Source of the DNA: RAM1 sp041905405
GTDB lineage: Bacteria > Pseudomonadota > Gammaproteobacteria > Burkholderiales > Burkholderiaceae_C
Assembly (NCBI GenBank): GCA_041905405.1
Contig: JAYRLC010000010.1
Span: forward strand, 43,642 to 107,641
Direction: 5' to 3'
Length of the DNA stretch: 64,000 nucleotides
Below the pieces are notes generated by a model that worked only from the letters and a program-made list of their open reading frames with translations, was not told the DNA's origin and did no database searches. Both the position numbers and the translations under genes were made by a program. Of the stretch, positions 29,895 through 37,347 are shown in pieces. The stretch's first letter is position 1; each line of letters begins with the position of its first letter.

Positions 29895-30647
29895 TCAGGC
29901 AGAGGCGCCCTCTTCGACTTCGACGAATTCGTCGCCGCCTTCGGACACGGCCTTGACCACGTCGTTCACCGCGTTGGCGCGGCCTTCGAGGATGGCGTCA
30001 GCGATGCCGCGGGCGTACAGCGTCACAGCCTTGGCCGAGTCGTCATTGCCGGGGATGATGTAGTCGATGCCTTCGGGCGAGTGGTTGGAGTCCACCACGC
30101 CGACCAGCGGAATGCCCAGTTTGCGGGCTTCAGCCACGGCGATCTTGTGGAAGCCCACGTCGATGATGAAGATGGCGTCCGGCAGAGCGTTCATGTCCTG
30201 GATGCCGCCGATGTCCTTTTCGAGCTTCTCGATCTCGCGCTGGAACATCAGCTGTTCCTTCTTGGACAGGGAATCCAGGCCGGCTTCCTGCTGGGCCTTC
30301 ATGTCCTTCAGGCGCTTGATGGACGTCTTGACCGTCTTGAAGTTGGTCAGCATGCCGCCCAGCCAGCGCTGGTCGACGTAGGGAACGCCGGCGCGTTGCG
30401 CTTCGGCGGCGACGATTTCGCGAGCCTGGCGCTTGGTGCCCACCATCAGGATGGTGCCGCGGTTGGCGGACAGCTGCTTCACGAACTTCATCGCGTCCTG
30501 GAACATCGGAAGCGACTTTTCCAGGTTGATGATGTGGATCTTGTTGCGATGGCCGAAAATGAACGGGGCCATCTTGGGGTTCCAGAAGCGGGTCTGGTGG
30601 CCGAAATGGACACCGGCTTCCAGCATTTGACGCATGGTTGCGGACAT
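29895..30647 (-). CDS. rpsB: 30S ribosomal protein S2
   Basis: A 250-residue ribosomal protein. It begins TMRQMLEAGVHFGHQTRFW and contains MAPFIFGHRNKIHIINLEKS (20 residues), the central coiled-coil region, and the late PLVGVVDSNHSPEGIDYIIPG core. The acidic tail EGGDEFVEVEEGAS is usual in betaproteobacteria. First gene of the translation-factor run, with a long leader. Confidence 0.98.
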   Translation of the reverse strand: MSATMRQMLEAGVHFGHQTRFWNPKMAPFIFGHRNKIHIINLEKSLPMFQDAMKFVKQLSANRGTILMVGTKRQAREIVAAEAQRAGVPYVDQRWLGGMLTNFKTVKTSIKRLKDMKAQQEAGLDSLSKKEQLMFQREIEKLEKDIGGIQDMNALPDAIFIIDVGFHKIAVAEARKLGIPLVGVVDSNHSPEGIDYIIPGNDDSAKAVTLYARGIADAILEGRANAVNDVVKAVSEGGDEFVEVEEGASA

Positions 30648-30792
30648 AACTAACTCCGAAGGTTGGGTCTAAAATCCAGCCCGTTTTGCGCCCCGGAATC
30701 AGTCCGGAATGCAACACCTTGATGGGCTGGTTTGCGATTTGTTTCACCGCAGCCTGCAGATCACACTGCCCGCCACTCAGCAAAACCCAAAG

Positions 30793-30801
30793 AGTATAGC
30801 A
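30793..30801 (-). promoter_or_regulatory. rpsB extended -10 promoter (TGcTATACT)
   Basis: On the minus strand TGCTATACT matches an extended -10 element. A start near 30786 would give a leader of about 140 nt ahead of the rpsB ATG (30647). The leader contains CCGGA/TCCGG hairpin arms and T/A-rich segments near the start codon. Long rpsB leaders bind S2 for autoregulation in several bacteria; that role here is inference. Confidence 0.5.
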
Positions 30802-30830
30802 GATTGGCTCGTCTCCCCTCTGAAAGACCC

Positions 30831-32177
30831 ATGCTGTCCGACCTTCACGCCTCCCGCGCGCGTATTCATTCCGGCCAGACCAGCGCCGCCGCCAAACTCG
30901 ATCAGGCTGTGGCCGTCGCGCGGTCGCCCGCATGCGCGCACGCCTTCGTTCACACCAGCTTCGACAACGCCCACCGTACCGTCAGGGCGCCGGGCATCGA
31001 CCAACGGCCGCTGGCCGGACTGGCCGTGTCGGTCAAGGACCTGTTCGATGTGGCTGGTGAAATCACGGCGGCGGGCTCCGCCGTGCTGGCCGGCGACGCC
31101 GTAGCGGCGCGGGACTGCCCCGCCGTCGCCCGGCTGCGGGCCGCCGGTGCAACGCTGATCGGGCGGACCAACATGACCGAGTTCGCGTTTTCGGGCGTCG
31201 GCGTGAACCCGCACCATGGCACGCCGCCCAATGCCTTCGACGCCAGCCGCATTCCGGGCGGTTCCTCTTCGGGCGCGGCAGTGTCGGTGGCCACCGGCGC
31301 GGCGTATGTGGGCCTGGGGTCGGACACGGGCGGCTCCATCCGCATCCCGGCGGCGCTGAACGGCATCGTGGGGTTCAAGAACACGGCGCGGCTGGTCCCC
31401 ACAGACGGCACCGTGCCGCTTTCCACGACGCTGGATACGGTCTGCGCCATGACGCGCAGCGTGCGCGATGCCATCACCGTCCACGAACTTCTGGCGGCCC
31501 GCACCGTCACCCGCAGCGGCGCCCCGCTGCCAGCGTACCGGCTGGCCGTGGTGCAAACCACCATGCTGGACGGCCTGGACGCCGCCACGGCCGCTGCATT
31601 CGAACAGGCCCTGAAGACACTGCGCGACGCCGGCGCACGGATCGACACCATTGCCCTGCCAGACATCCAGGACCTGGGCGCCATCCAGGCTGCAGGGGGC
31701 TTTGCGGCTGCTGAAAGCTACACATGGCATCGCGACCTGCTCGCCCGCAGCGGCGACGGCTACGACCCGCGCGTACGCACACGCATCGAACGCGGTGCGG
31801 GCATGAAAGCGTGGGAATACCTGGCGCTTGTCCAGGCGCGCCAGGACTGGATCGAACGCGTGGGCAAGTCCCTTGCCGGCTACGACGCCGTGCTGTCCCC
31901 TACTGTGCCCATCGTGGCGCCTACCCTGGCCAGCGTTGCGCCGGGCGCCGAACGCGACGAGGAATTCTTCCGCGTGAACGCCCTGCTGCTGCGCAACCCG
32001 AGCGTGATCAACATGCTGGACGGCTGCGCCATTTCCATCCCCTGCCAGCAGCCCGGCGAACGGCCCGTGGGCCTGATGCTGTGGCACGGCGCATTGCGCG
32101 ACGACACGGTGCTCAATATCGCATCGCAGGCCGAGGCTGCGCTCGCCCGTCGCTTCAACGCAGGGAGCGCCGCATGA
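30831..32177 (+). CDS. amidase signature family hydrolase
   Basis: A 448-residue enzyme with the Ser-cisSer-Lys triad: K69 in AVSVKDLFDV, S145 in IPGGSSSGAAVSVA and S169 in SDTGGSIRIPAAL. It hydrolyses an amide or carbamoyl substrate; GatA-like function is unlikely because no gatB or gatC is nearby. The ATG at 30831 starts the family-typical leader; a longer frame into the rpsB promoter region is rejected. Its stop overlaps the start of the D-amino-acid dehydrogenase (ATGA), so the pair may release and then oxidise an amino acid. Divergent from rpsB. Confidence 0.88.
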   Translation: MLSDLHASRARIHSGQTSAAAKLDQAVAVARSPACAHAFVHTSFDNAHRTVRAPGIDQRPLAGLAVSVKDLFDVAGEITAAGSAVLAGDAVAARDCPAVARLRAAGATLIGRTNMTEFAFSGVGVNPHHGTPPNAFDASRIPGGSSSGAAVSVATGAAYVGLGSDTGGSIRIPAALNGIVGFKNTARLVPTDGTVPLSTTLDTVCAMTRSVRDAITVHELLAARTVTRSGAPLPAYRLAVVQTTMLDGLDAATAAAFEQALKTLRDAGARIDTIALPDIQDLGAIQAAGGFAAAESYTWHRDLLARSGDGYDPRVRTRIERGAGMKAWEYLALVQARQDWIERVGKSLAGYDAVLSPTVPIVAPTLASVAPGAERDEEFFRVNALLLRNPSVINMLDGCAISIPCQQPGERPVGLMLWHGALRDDTVLNIASQAEAALARRFNAGSAA

Positions 32178-33439
32178 GGGTCGCCGTCGTGGGAGCCGGC
32201 ATCATCGGCGTGACCACCGCCTACGAACTGGCCGCCGATGGCCATGAAGTCACCGTGTTCGAGCGCCGGGGCGCGGCAGCCGAAGAAACCAGCTTCGCCA
32301 ATGCAGGCGTGGTGGCCCCCGGCTACGTGACGCCCTGGGCCGCGCCGGGCATGCCGGGCAAGGTGGCGCGTTACCTGTTCAGCCAGCACGCCCCCGTCAA
32401 GCTCGTGTGGCCGCTGACGGGTGCCGACGTGGCCTGGATGTGGAAGTGGTTTCGCGCCTGCAAGCTCGAAACCTACCTGGCCAACCGGGGCCGCATGCAG
32501 CGGCTGGCGTTCTACAGCCGCGAACGGCTGCACGAGCTGACCCATGAACTGCAACTGGACTATGACCGCGAACAAGGCTACATGGTGTTGCTGCGCTCCG
32601 AGGCCGACCGCAAGCTCGTGCAGCCTGGGCTGCAGGTGCTGCGCGACGCCGGTGTGGCATTCCGCGAGATTTCGGCAGAGCAGGCCCGCCTGGTCGAACC
32701 CGCGCTGAACCCCGACACGCAGTTCCTGGGCGCGGTCCATCTGCCGTCCGACGAAGTGGGCAACTGCCGGCAGTTCGCCCTTCTGCTCAAGAAAGAAGCC
32801 GAGGCGCTGGGCGCGGTGTTCGAGTTCAACACCGACGTGGCGGCGCTGAACCCCGCCGAGCCGGCCACGCTGGCTGTCCGCGGCGAGCCGGCGCCGCGCC
32901 GTTTCGACGCGCTCGTGATGTGCGCGGGCACGTCCAGCGCCGCGCTGCTGCGCGCGGTGGGGCTCAAGGTGCCGCTGACACCGGTGTACGGCTACTCCAT
33001 CAGCGCCCCCATCCGCGAGTCGCTGAACGCGCCGCGCAGCGCACTGATGGACGAGCGTTACAAGGTGGCGATCTCGCGCCTGGGCAACCGCGTGCGGGTG
33101 GCCGGCAGTGCCGAGATCGGCGGGCGTCCCGATGTGAAGCGCGCCGCATCCATCCAGACGCTGTACAAGGTGCTGCATGACTGGTTTCCGGGGGCTGCAC
33201 AGATCTCCAACACGGGCGCCAGCGTGCAGGAATGGAAAGGCGCGCGGCCCATGCTGCCTGATGGCCCACCCGTGCTGGGCCCAAGCGGGTTGCCCGGCCT
33301 CTGGCTGAACTTGGGCCATGGCTCCAGCGGCTGGGCGCTGAGCTGCGGCAGCGCACGCATCGTGGCCGACCAGATCGCGGGCAGGACGCCCGGCGTTGAT
33401 GTGGACGGCCTCGGCATGCAGCGGTTCAAAGCGGCTTGA
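32174..33439 (+). CDS. dadA: D-amino-acid dehydrogenase (DadA-like)
   Basis: A 421-residue FAD oxidoreductase. The dinucleotide fold RVAVVGAGIIGVTTAYELA is followed by the DadA-type segment SFANAGVVAPGYVTPWAAPG, and a C-terminal substrate/FAD cap ending in WLNLGHGSSGWALSCGSAR (19 residues). It should oxidise D-amino acids to 2-oxo acids, passing electrons to the respiratory chain at the membrane face. Coupled to the amidase (ATGA). It overlaps the convergent small gene at its 3' end by 14 bp. Confidence 0.9.
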   Translation: MRVAVVGAGIIGVTTAYELAADGHEVTVFERRGAAAEETSFANAGVVAPGYVTPWAAPGMPGKVARYLFSQHAPVKLVWPLTGADVAWMWKWFRACKLETYLANRGRMQRLAFYSRERLHELTHELQLDYDREQGYMVLLRSEADRKLVQPGLQVLRDAGVAFREISAEQARLVEPALNPDTQFLGAVHLPSDEVGNCRQFALLLKKEAEALGAVFEFNTDVAALNPAEPATLAVRGEPAPRRFDALVMCAGTSSAALLRAVGLKVPLTPVYGYSISAPIRESLNAPRSALMDERYKVAISRLGNRVRVAGSAEIGGRPDVKRAASIQTLYKVLHDWFPGAAQISNTGASVQEWKGARPMLPDGPPVLGPSGLPGLWLNLGHGSSGWALSCGSARIVADQIAGRTPGVDVDGLGMQRFKAA

Positions 33440-33620
33440 GCACGATCACCGCCAGTCCGGCTGCAAATACCGCGACGCCAGCGCCCATGCGCGCCATTGC
33501 GCTCAGGGTGCGCCGGTCAAGCCCGGGCCGATACTTGTAGTCCGACACGCCACTGCCAAAAACCAATGCACCCACCATGCTGGCCATGGCGCCGAGAAAT
33601 ACAGACAGGTCTGCGCCCAC
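33426..33620 (-). CDS. small membrane protein, 64 aa
   Basis: A 64-residue protein with two predicted membrane helices (LSVFLGAMASMVGALVF and MGAGVAVFAAGLAVIVL) joined by a polar loop with SDYKYRPGLDRRTL. I do not recognise a family. The GTG at 33620 is chosen because GAGGA lies six bases upstream and the upstream gene ends at 33629. Last of five close minus-strand genes headed by the lectin at 35719. Its 3' end overlaps dadA by 14 bp. Confidence 0.6.
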   Translation of the reverse strand: MGADLSVFLGAMASMVGALVFGSGVSDYKYRPGLDRRTLSAMARMGAGVAVFAAGLAVIVLKPL

Positions 33621-33628
33621 GGCTGTCC

Positions 33629-33997
33629 TCAACCCATCCAGGCCTTGACGGCAATCGCCAACGCCATAGTCAGGACCACCTTGCCCAGCCGCAACCACGT
33701 CTCGCGTTCCACAACGCAGGCGTCCGCTGGATGCCGCCGCAGCAGCCGCCGCCGCAGGAAACCCTCTCCAAGCGCCGGCTGGCGCAGCATGTCAAAAAAG
33801 TCAGCCAGCGACGCCCATAGCGGAACGGTGGTCAACGTCAACAGCAAGTAGAGCCAGCCCTCGCGTCTCGCGCCCAGCAGGAATTTGTGCCCACCCCAGA
33901 AACCAGCGAGAAGCGTCACATAGAGCGCCAAGAGGCGGTTCACTGACGTCAGGCGCAACGACGTCTGGTGAAGGAATTCGCGATCTTCGATGGCCAT
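33629..33997 (-). CDS. TM2-domain-like membrane protein
   Basis: A 122-residue protein with three predicted helices (about 20-40, 47-67 and 104-122). The region FWGGHKFLLGARREGWLYLL followed by WASLADFF resembles a TM2 domain (G-x-H-x-F-Y-L-G ... W-x-x-x-D), though the core Y is replaced. Function unknown. It follows the 115-aa secreted protein gene by 10 bp and precedes the 64-aa protein by 8 bp. Confidence 0.6.
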   Translation of the reverse strand: MAIEDREFLHQTSLRLTSVNRLLALYVTLLAGFWGGHKFLLGARREGWLYLLLTLTTVPLWASLADFFDMLRQPALGEGFLRRRLLRRHPADACVVERETWLRLGKVVLTMALAIAVKAWMG

Positions 33998-34007
33998 AGC
34001 GTTGACA

Positions 34008-34355
34008 TCACCAGCGACCTGTCAGTCTCTTGCCACGGTTGATGGGACAGGCGATGGGGCCAAGCTGTCCCGCGCGACCCAGTGGCCGCAGAAGGGTTTC
34101 ACCGGTACGCCGGTACTGCATGCCGCTCAATGGCCCGCTCGTGATTTCCAGCAGGGCTGTCTTGGCGTCATAGCGATAATCACCCGTACTGCCGTCAAAA
34201 TCCCGATAGCGGCGCGCGTCGATGGTGCCCAACGTGGGACCGGTCTGGATGCCATACGGCCCATTGCACTCGTACACGCCAGCTGGGACGGTGGGTGAAA
34301 TGGCGGACCACACGGGCAGGGTCAATCCACACAGAAAAAGAACGAAGATTCGCAC
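34008..34355 (-). CDS. hypothetical secreted protein, 115 aa
   Basis: A signal peptide (RIFVLFLCGLTLPVWSA) precedes a small domain with two cysteines (VYECNGPYG and GPIACPINRG) that could pair in the periplasm, and a middle part DFDGSTGDYRYDAKTALLEI (20 residues) reminiscent of a single beta-barrel sheet. No family recognised. The start is GTG (34355), with AAAGGTG upstream. Third gene of the five-gene cluster. Confidence 0.55.
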   Translation of the reverse strand: MRIFVLFLCGLTLPVWSAISPTVPAGVYECNGPYGIQTGPTLGTIDARRYRDFDGSTGDYRYDAKTALLEITSGPLSGMQYRRTGETLLRPLGRAGQLGPIACPINRGKRLTGRW

Positions 34356-34370
34356 GCCGGTGACACCTTT

Positions 34371-35060
34371 CTACCGGGGGGCCGCAGTGCGGCGCATCTC
34401 GCCATCCTTGATACGGTTCATGCCCACTGTCCAGCGGTTGTGCAGATCCACGTAGACGGTAAAACCATGCTCATTGCCGTCGAAATGCACGACTTCGCTG
34501 CTGCTGTAGATGCGCTGGTTGTAGCGCACGGTGGCGTTGTAGAGCGTGGCGCCGGGGTCCGCATAGCGCAGGCTCACGGGAGCGTCGCGGTTCTTCAGCA
34601 CACGGCCCATCCGGAACGAAAGCACGTCCACGTTCACGGTCTTGCCGGCATAAGAGCCCGAGTTGTCCTCCAGGTGGCAGACGATCAGCGCGCGCACCAG
34701 GTCCGGGCTGGCAGTGGCGCCCTGGCGCGTGTCGCGCTCGGGGCACGCTGCCCGTTGACGGGCCGGTGGCGCAACGTGCGCTGCATTGGCGGGACCGTCC
34801 AATTTACGCACGTTGTCGCCGCGCACCAGGATCGTGAAGCGGTCGTTGTCGCTGTCCTGGATGACGGTGAACGAGGCCACTTCAGGCGGTGAGCCCAGCA
34901 CGATGCGCACCACCGTGCCCGTGTCCCGCTTGCCCAACCGCTCGAACTCCACGCGGTCGCCCACGTTGACATCCATGGTGCGACGCACGGTCTGAGCCAG
35001 CGCGCCAGCGGCCACGGCCACCAGGGCTACACCCGCGCAAATCCGGCTCAGGGCGTTCAA
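34371..35060 (-). CDS. hypothetical secreted protein, 229 aa
   Basis: A signal peptide (ICAGVALVAVAAGALA) is followed by a small beta-rich region (VNVGDRVEFERLGKRDTGTV, then SFTVIQDSDNDRFTILVRG) and a second region with C132- and C153-like cysteines (RAACPERDTRQG, LIVCHLEDNSG) plus the terminal YVDLHNRWTVGMNRIKDGE. No known family recognised. It starts with TTG (35060) that overlaps the upstream lectin stop (TTGA); without this start the signal peptide would be lost, so the TTG is likely real. Confidence 0.55.
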   Translation of the reverse strand: MNALSRICAGVALVAVAAGALAQTVRRTMDVNVGDRVEFERLGKRDTGTVVRIVLGSPPEVASFTVIQDSDNDRFTILVRGDNVRKLDGPANAAHVAPPARQRAACPERDTRQGATASPDLVRALIVCHLEDNSGSYAGKTVNVDVLSFRMGRVLKNRDAPVSLRYADPGATLYNATVRYNQRIYSSSEVVHFDGNEHGFTVYVDLHNRWTVGMNRIKDGEMRRTAAPR

Positions 35061-35719
35061 TTGCCTGCCCCACCCGCCACGATGGCCGCGACGGCCTGCA
35101 ACGAAGACCGGCTGGATGCTGCAATCACGTTGCCAGCCCCGCCCGCCACGATATTCCCCGCCCCGCCAGCCACGATGTTTCCCGCGCCGCCCGCAACAAT
35201 ATTCCCCGCCCCTCCGGCCACGATGGCGCCCGTCTGCTTGTTGATCAGGTCAGCGCCGCGAATCGCCAGCGGCGTGCCGCGCGCGACGTTCAGGTTGGGC
35301 ACGCGCACCACCGCGTAGCTCAGGTTGGCCCAGCCGCCGGCCGGGCAGCGCATGCCGGCCACGCCGCCACCCGATGGCACCACACACAGGCCCGGGTCGG
35401 CGTTGTTGAACTGGCCCGAGGCGGAGAACTTCCATTCCTGGAACTTCGAGAAGTTGCACGCGGCAAAGAACACCTGGCCGCTGCGGTTCATCTCCAGGCA
35501 CTGCCCCCCTTGCTGGAGCTGGCCGAAGAACACGTTCTCGGCCGGAAGGTAGCGGATGTTGTTGTTGTGCCGGCTCATGCTGCAAGGCTGCATTACGGCG
35601 CGGCCGCCGCTGTTGGCCAGGCATTGCCCGCCATGGGCAAATACGTCAGCGCGGGCGACAGGCGCAGCGGCCAGCAGGATGATGCCGGCCAGGCCGGCCA
35701 GGAGCGGGGGGAGGATCAT
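35057..35719 (-). CDS. secreted ricin-like (beta-trefoil) lectin with IVAGGAGN repeats
   Basis: A 220-residue protein with a signal peptide cleaved near A24 (VARA/DV). Residues 30-126 show three similar lobes, each with a cysteine pair (C33/C46, C74/C88, C112/C125) and GGQCL- or PGLCV-type starts; QEW at 94-96 is the ricin QxW motif. This is a beta-trefoil carbohydrate-binding layout. The tail holds four perfect tandem copies of IVAGGAGN (166-197), a spacer (VIAASSRSSLQAVAA) and a fifth copy ending the protein. First gene of a five-gene cluster, divergent from the response regulator operon. Confidence 0.7.
   Translation of the reverse strand: MILPPLLAGLAGIILLAAAPVARADVFAHGGQCLANSGGRAVMQPCSMSRHNNNIRYLPAENVFFGQLQQGGQCLEMNRSGQVFFAACNFSKFQEWKFSASGQFNNADPGLCVVPSGGGVAGMRCPAGGWANLSYAVVRVPNLNVARGTPLAIRGADLINKQTGAIVAGGAGNIVAGGAGNIVAGGAGNIVAGGAGNVIAASSRSSLQAVAAIVAGGAGN
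35129..35224 (-). repeat. tandem 24-bp coding repeat (4 copies of IVAGGAGN)
   Basis: Four consecutive 24-bp units encode the identical octapeptide, yet their codons differ at synonymous positions (for example GGA GGG GCG, GGC GGC GCG, GGC GGG GCG, GGC GGG GCT). A fifth copy lies at 35060-35083. The pattern indicates selection on the peptide rather than a fresh slippage event. Confidence 0.85.
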
Positions 35720-35836
35720 GGTGCGTTTCCCGAGAGTGGTGGTTGCGATGCCCGCCACTGTATGAACGGGCCAAGGCCGCGCCCATCCCCCCGCAGGGGT
35801 ATTTTGAGCGGGCCCGTGTTTTGGTATGGTCCGTTC

Positions 35837-36490
35837 ATGCCTGTCCCCATGACCGTGGCGATCGTCGAAGACGACCCTTTGCACCGCGAGCGCTTCCTCG
35901 ACAACCTGCGTGCCGACGCACAGCTGCAGTTGGCTGGTGAATACGCAACGGTGGCGCAGGCCATGGACGCCCTGGGGCCACTGCAGCCGGACGTACTGCT
36001 GGTGGACCTGGACCTGCCCGACGGCACGGGCTTTGACGTGATCACCCATGCCCGGCGTATGTGCCCGGCCACCGAGATCATGGTGGTGTCCGTCTTCGGC
36101 GGCGAAGCCAACCTGCTGCGCGCGATCGAGTCCGGCGCCACCGGCTACCTGCTCAAGGACAGCCTGCCGGCCGACTTTAATGCTGCCATCCACGCATTGC
36201 GCGCTGGCGAGTCACCCATCAGTCCGCCGCTGGCGCGGCTGCTGCTTCGGCGCCACCAGTCGCCGGCGCCGGCAGCCGCTGCGACCGACACGCCCATGCT
36301 GTCGCGGCGCGAGCTCGACATCCTGGACCTGGTGGCGCGTGGCGTGAGCTTTGCCGAGGCGGCGCAGCAGCTGTTCATTTCGCCGCATACGGTCAAGACC
36401 CATGTCAAGAACATCTACCGCAAGCTGCAGGCGCATTCGAGCACCCATGCGGTCTACATCGCCCGCCAGCACGGGCTGATCGCGCCATGA
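35837..36490 (+). CDS. NarL/LuxR-type response regulator
   Basis: A 217-residue two-domain regulator. The receiver (AIVEDDPLHRERF) has the phospho-acceptor D57 in LLVDLDLPDGTGF, the VVSVFGGEAN switch region and the KDSLP lysine loop. A Pro/Ala linker leads to a LuxR helix-turn-helix (LSRRELDILDLVARGVSFAE, then HTVKTHVKNIYRKL). Start ATG 35837 or ATG 35849. It overlaps the hydrolase gene by ATGA. The partner kinase is two genes downstream (37344-39194). Divergent from the lectin cluster across 117 bp, which it may control. Confidence 0.9.
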   Translation: MPVPMTVAIVEDDPLHRERFLDNLRADAQLQLAGEYATVAQAMDALGPLQPDVLLVDLDLPDGTGFDVITHARRMCPATEIMVVSVFGGEANLLRAIESGATGYLLKDSLPADFNAAIHALRAGESPISPPLARLLLRRHQSPAPAAAATDTPMLSRRELDILDLVARGVSFAEAAQQLFISPHTVKTHVKNIYRKLQAHSSTHAVYIARQHGLIAP

Positions 36491-37347
36491 GCTCCGGCGC
36501 CGTACGTCGCACCCTGCGCACCGCGGGCATCTGGCTGGGCGTGCTGGCCGCGCTCTACGTGGGCTTCATGGTGTTTCTCTGGGCCACGCAGGACAGCCGG
36601 CTGTTCCTGCAGCGCAGCATGACCCACGAGCGCGCCGACGCCGCCGTGGCCCAGTTGCCCGGGGCGCGCCATGTCTGGATCGACGCGCCCGACGGCACCC
36701 TGCTGCATGGCTGGTACCGTCCCGCGCCCGCCGGCACGCCGCCGCGCGGCACACTGCTGTACTTTGGCGGAAACGCCGAGGATGTGCACTGGCGCCTGGC
36801 CCGCATCGACCGCTTTGCGGGCTGGGACCTGTTGCTGACCGACTACCGCGGCTACGGGTTAAGCGGCGGCAAGCCAGGCCAGGCCGCCTTGCAGGACGAC
36901 GCCCTGCTCTGGCATGACCGACTCTCGGCCGGCGTGGACGACATTGCTCCCGGGCGACCCGTCGTGGTCATGGGCACCAGCCTGGGCTCCTACTTCGCGA
37001 CCCACGTGGCGGCGCAGCGCGAGGTCGCGGGCGCCGTGCTGGTCACACCATTCGACAGCGTGCGCGACTATGTGCAGACACGCATGCAGTTGGTGCCGGT
37101 CGGCCTGCTGCTGCGCCATCCGCTGGACAGCAAATCACTGGCGCCGCAGGTGAAGGCGCCCACGCTGTTCATCATCGCGGAGCAGGACCGCACCATTCCG
37201 CCGGAACGCGCACAGCTGCTGGCGCAGGCCTGGGCCGGCAGGCCACTGACGCCCGTGACCGTGCCCCAGGCCAACCACGACACGGTATCGGCCGACCCGA
37301 TGTACTGGAACGCGCTGGGGCGTTTTCTGGCGGGCTTGCCCCGATGA
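36487..37347 (+). CDS. membrane-anchored alpha/beta hydrolase (S33/ABHD13-like)
   Basis: A 286-residue protein. An N-terminal membrane helix (TAGIWLGVLAALYVGFMVFL, 20 residues) suggests a periplasm-facing or membrane-anchored enzyme. The hydrolase core has the LLYFGGNAEDVHW oxyanion strand, LLTDYRGYGLSGGKPG, the nucleophile elbow VMGTSLGSYFA, an acid in IAEQDRTIPPE and the histidine in QANHDTVS. Substrate unknown, perhaps a lipid or acylated cell-surface compound. It sits between a response regulator and its histidine kinase, overlapping both by ATGA, so it is likely part of the signalling module. Confidence 0.82.
   Translation: MSSGAVRRTLRTAGIWLGVLAALYVGFMVFLWATQDSRLFLQRSMTHERADAAVAQLPGARHVWIDAPDGTLLHGWYRPAPAGTPPRGTLLYFGGNAEDVHWRLARIDRFAGWDLLLTDYRGYGLSGGKPGQAALQDDALLWHDRLSAGVDDIAPGRPVVVMGTSLGSYFATHVAAQREVAGAVLVTPFDSVRDYVQTRMQLVPVGLLLRHPLDSKSLAPQVKAPTLFIIAEQDRTIPPERAQLLAQAWAGRPLTPVTVPQANHDTVSADPMYWNALGRFLAGLPR

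Noticed and set aside
30831..32177. GatA subunit of the tRNA amidotransferase
   Set aside because: The triad is shared by all amidase-signature enzymes, no gatB or gatC is adjacent, and the gene is coupled to dadA.
35129..35224. CRISPR or a recent microsatellite expansion
   Set aside because: Units are in frame, inside a gene, have no spacers, and vary only at synonymous positions.
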